This document shows, in pieces, positions 24,145-25,404 of a stretch of DNA of 25,404 nt. Numbering within the stretch: the stretch's first letter is position 1; every line of letters begins with the position of its first letter. The stretch is taken from NCBI GenBank assembly GCA_937871985.1, contig CALMPB010000137.1, positions 1 through 25,404 on the forward strand, given 5' to 3'. The notes under the pieces are model-generated. The model saw only the letters and a program-made list of their open reading frames with translations. It did no database searches and was not told the DNA's origin. A program made the position numbers and the translations under genes. Origin of the DNA: an uncultured Burkholderiaceae bacterium. Lineage in GTDB: Bacteria > Pseudomonadota > Gammaproteobacteria > Burkholderiales > Burkholderiaceae.

Positions 24145-24951
24145 ATGCCCCACTCGCTCGTCAGCCCTGCCCAGATCGAGGTCTTTCAGCGGGACGGGGT
24201 CGTACTCATTCGCGGGCTGTTCGCCGATTATGTCGAGAGCTTGCGCGCCGGCGTCGCGCGCAACATGGCCGAACCGGGCGAATATGCCTCCGAAAACCTC
24301 AAGCCCGGCGAGTCCGGCCGCTTTTTCGACGATTATTGCAACTGGAAACGCATCGCCGAGTTCGAGACGGTCATCCGCCAGTCCCCCGCAGCCGAGGTCG
24401 CAGCGGACCTGATGAGATCGAACACGGCGCAGCTTTTCCACGATCATGTGCTAGTCAAGGAGCCGGGGACGTCGAAGCCGACGCCCTGGCATCAGGACGG
24501 ACCCTATTATTTCGTCGAGGGCGCTCAGACGGTCAGCTTCTGGTCGCCGCTCGACCCGGTGCGCGAAGCATCGCTGCGTTGCGTCGCTGGGTCGCACCGC
24601 TGGCCCAAGCCGGTGGTGCCGACGCGCTGGCTCTCCGAGGAGAATTTCTACGCCGATGCGGACGCCTATATACAGGTGCCTGATCCCGATGCGGAGGGCA
24701 TGGACATTCGCGAATGGGAGATGGCGCCGGGCGATGCGGTTGCTTTCAACTACATGACGCTCCACGGCGCGCGCGGCAATGATACTACGATGCGACGACG
24801 AGCATTCTCGCTGCGCTTCGTCGGGGACGATGCGCGCTATGTCGAGCGGCCGGGCCGCACCTCGCCTCCTTATCCCGGACACGGCATTTCGGCAGGCGAG
24901 AAGCTGCGCGAAGACTGGTTCCCGACGATTTTTCGTCGCGGGCAGTCGTGA
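24145..24951 (+). CDS. Phytanoyl-CoA dioxygenase (PhyH) family Fe(II)/2-oxoglutarate oxygenase
   Basis: The 268-residue enzyme should hydroxylate a small substrate using O2, Fe(II) and 2-oxoglutarate in the cytoplasm. The iron triad is H116 and D118 in TPWHQDGPYY, and H207 in MTLHGARGN; an Arg in MRRRAFSLRFVGDD (about 217-219) would bind 2-oxoglutarate. The start (QIEVFQRDGVVLIRGLF) is typical for PhyH proteins, as is the length. GAGAGGA lies before the ATG at 24145. In bacteria the family works on many substrates (fatty acids, ectoine, natural products, nutrients), so the substrate cannot be named. The TonB-dependent receptor beginning at 25231 on the same strand suggests uptake and breakdown of an external compound. 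Confidence 0.9.
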   Translation: MPHSLVSPAQIEVFQRDGVVLIRGLFADYVESLRAGVARNMAEPGEYASENLKPGESGRFFDDYCNWKRIAEFETVIRQSPAAEVAADLMRSNTAQLFHDHVLVKEPGTSKPTPWHQDGPYYFVEGAQTVSFWSPLDPVREASLRCVAGSHRWPKPVVPTRWLSEENFYADADAYIQVPDPDAEGMDIREWEMAPGDAVAFNYMTLHGARGNDTTMRRRAFSLRFVGDDARYVERPGRTSPPYPGHGISAGEKLREDWFPTIFRRGQS

Positions 24952-25230
24952 CCAAAGGCCGATTGTCGACAAGCGGAAGTGAGCTGGGTTCGGGGGAAAT
25001 AATCTAAGAATATAATTGTGCAACTAAATTTATTCAACGAGTCGGCGGCGCCAAAAACTATTAAGTATCTACATTCTCGGCAAGCGTTTGATCGTAAAAT
25101 ATTATCGAGATATTTCAATCTGGCGATCGGTTCGGTTTGTGCAATTTGCGCGCCGAGGCGATCCGCTGCGGCCATGCTGCATCATCGTCCTGTTGCCTAA
25201 CAATAACGCAATTTCCTGGGAGGGAGCGCA
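24952..25230. other. AT-richer promoter region before the last receptor
   Basis: These 279 bp hold no gene I can support. Runs such as AATCTAAGAATATAATTG (24999-25018) and GTAAAATATTATCGAG (about 25095) could hold promoter elements. GGGAGGGAG at 25218-25226 is the ribosome site for the receptor. Confidence 0.45.
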
Positions 25231-25404
25231 ATGACACGTTTCGAACGCCGCGTTCTGATTTCGCTTTTTGCGTCGGTCGCGTTTGCCGGTCCGGTCTTTG
25301 CGCAGACCGCGCCAGCCGAGGGCGGTGCCCCGGCGCGCGCACCCGTCAGCGACGCGATGAGCGACATCATCGTCACCGCGCAGAAGCGCGACGAGAATAT
25401 CCAG
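25231..25404 (+). CDS. TonB-dependent receptor, N-terminal part (cut by the window edge)
   Basis: The 58 visible residues are a signal peptide (MTRFERRVLISLFASVAFAG, cleavage after VFAQ near residue 25), a Pro/Ala-rich linker, and a TonB box plus start of the plug (SDIIVTAQKRDENIQ), where receptors usually continue DVPI. IIVTAQKR is the typical sphingomonad form. The rest lies beyond the window. A good ribosome site (GGGAGGGAG) precedes the ATG. It probably belongs with the PhyH-family gene upstream in a uptake/catabolism set. Confidence 0.85.
   Translation, partial: MTRFERRVLISLFASVAFAGPVFAQTAPAEGGAPARAPVSDAMSDIIVTAQKRDENIQ

Overview
The window looks like accessory DNA from a high-GC alphaproteobacterium, most likely a sphingomonad (Sphingomonadaceae). 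The reasons are several TonB-dependent receptors, sphingomonad-type small periplasmic proteins, a family of ISL3 transposase remnants that I know from this group, and GC-rich codon use. Whether it is chromosome or plasmid cannot be told from the sequence. I see no rRNA, tRNA, CRISPR array or prophage module.

Layout. (1) 1-1215 is a graveyard of insertion sequences: an IS21-type istA remnant fused to an istB piece, an IS66 tnpA that is still open, and an IS66 tnpB start fused to an ISL3 transposase fragment. (2) 1408-1848 encodes a small exported protein, followed by about 1 kb of largely unassignable DNA with one strong hairpin. (3) 2891-10856 is a heavy-metal (probably copper/silver) response block. 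On the minus strand lie a 31-residue one-helix microprotein, a DUF2231 membrane protein with a Met/His-rich exported segment, and an MgtC-like protein. Divergent on the plus strand lie an OmpR-type regulator and its sensor kinase, then three small exported proteins (one a lipoprotein, one a His/Gly repeat protein) and a P1B-type ATPase with YHS and CPMHP-type metal-binding domains. Two cop-box-like sites sit in the divergent intergenic region. (4) 11041-11880 is a deleted ISL3 transposase. (5) 12155-16913 holds a GT-C type membrane glycosyltransferase, then a Fur-box-like site, a TonB-dependent siderophore receptor and an overlapping PepSY membrane protein, which form an iron-acquisition pair. 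(6) 17378-20245 (minus) is a large second TonB-dependent receptor with cysteine pairs. (7) 20600-23887 is decayed DNA with a HEPN-domain remnant, a DUF6429 gene, an unrecognised small helical protein and a third ISL3 pseudogene. (8) 24145 to the end holds a phytanoyl-CoA dioxygenase-family gene and the start of a third TonB-dependent receptor that runs off the window.

How it fits together. The metal block reads as a sensing, sequestration and export unit: the two-component system senses periplasmic metal, the exported His/Met-rich proteins may bind it, and the ATPase pumps cytosolic monovalent metal out. Three fragments of one ISL3 lineage punctuate the cargo at about 1.1, 11.0 and 23.1 kb, suggesting repeated insertion, recombination and deletion during assembly. 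I found no clearly new defence or mobile system. The best candidates for something undescribed are the translationally coupled microprotein, the intergenic operators, the frame-broken exported protein and the 40-bp palindrome.
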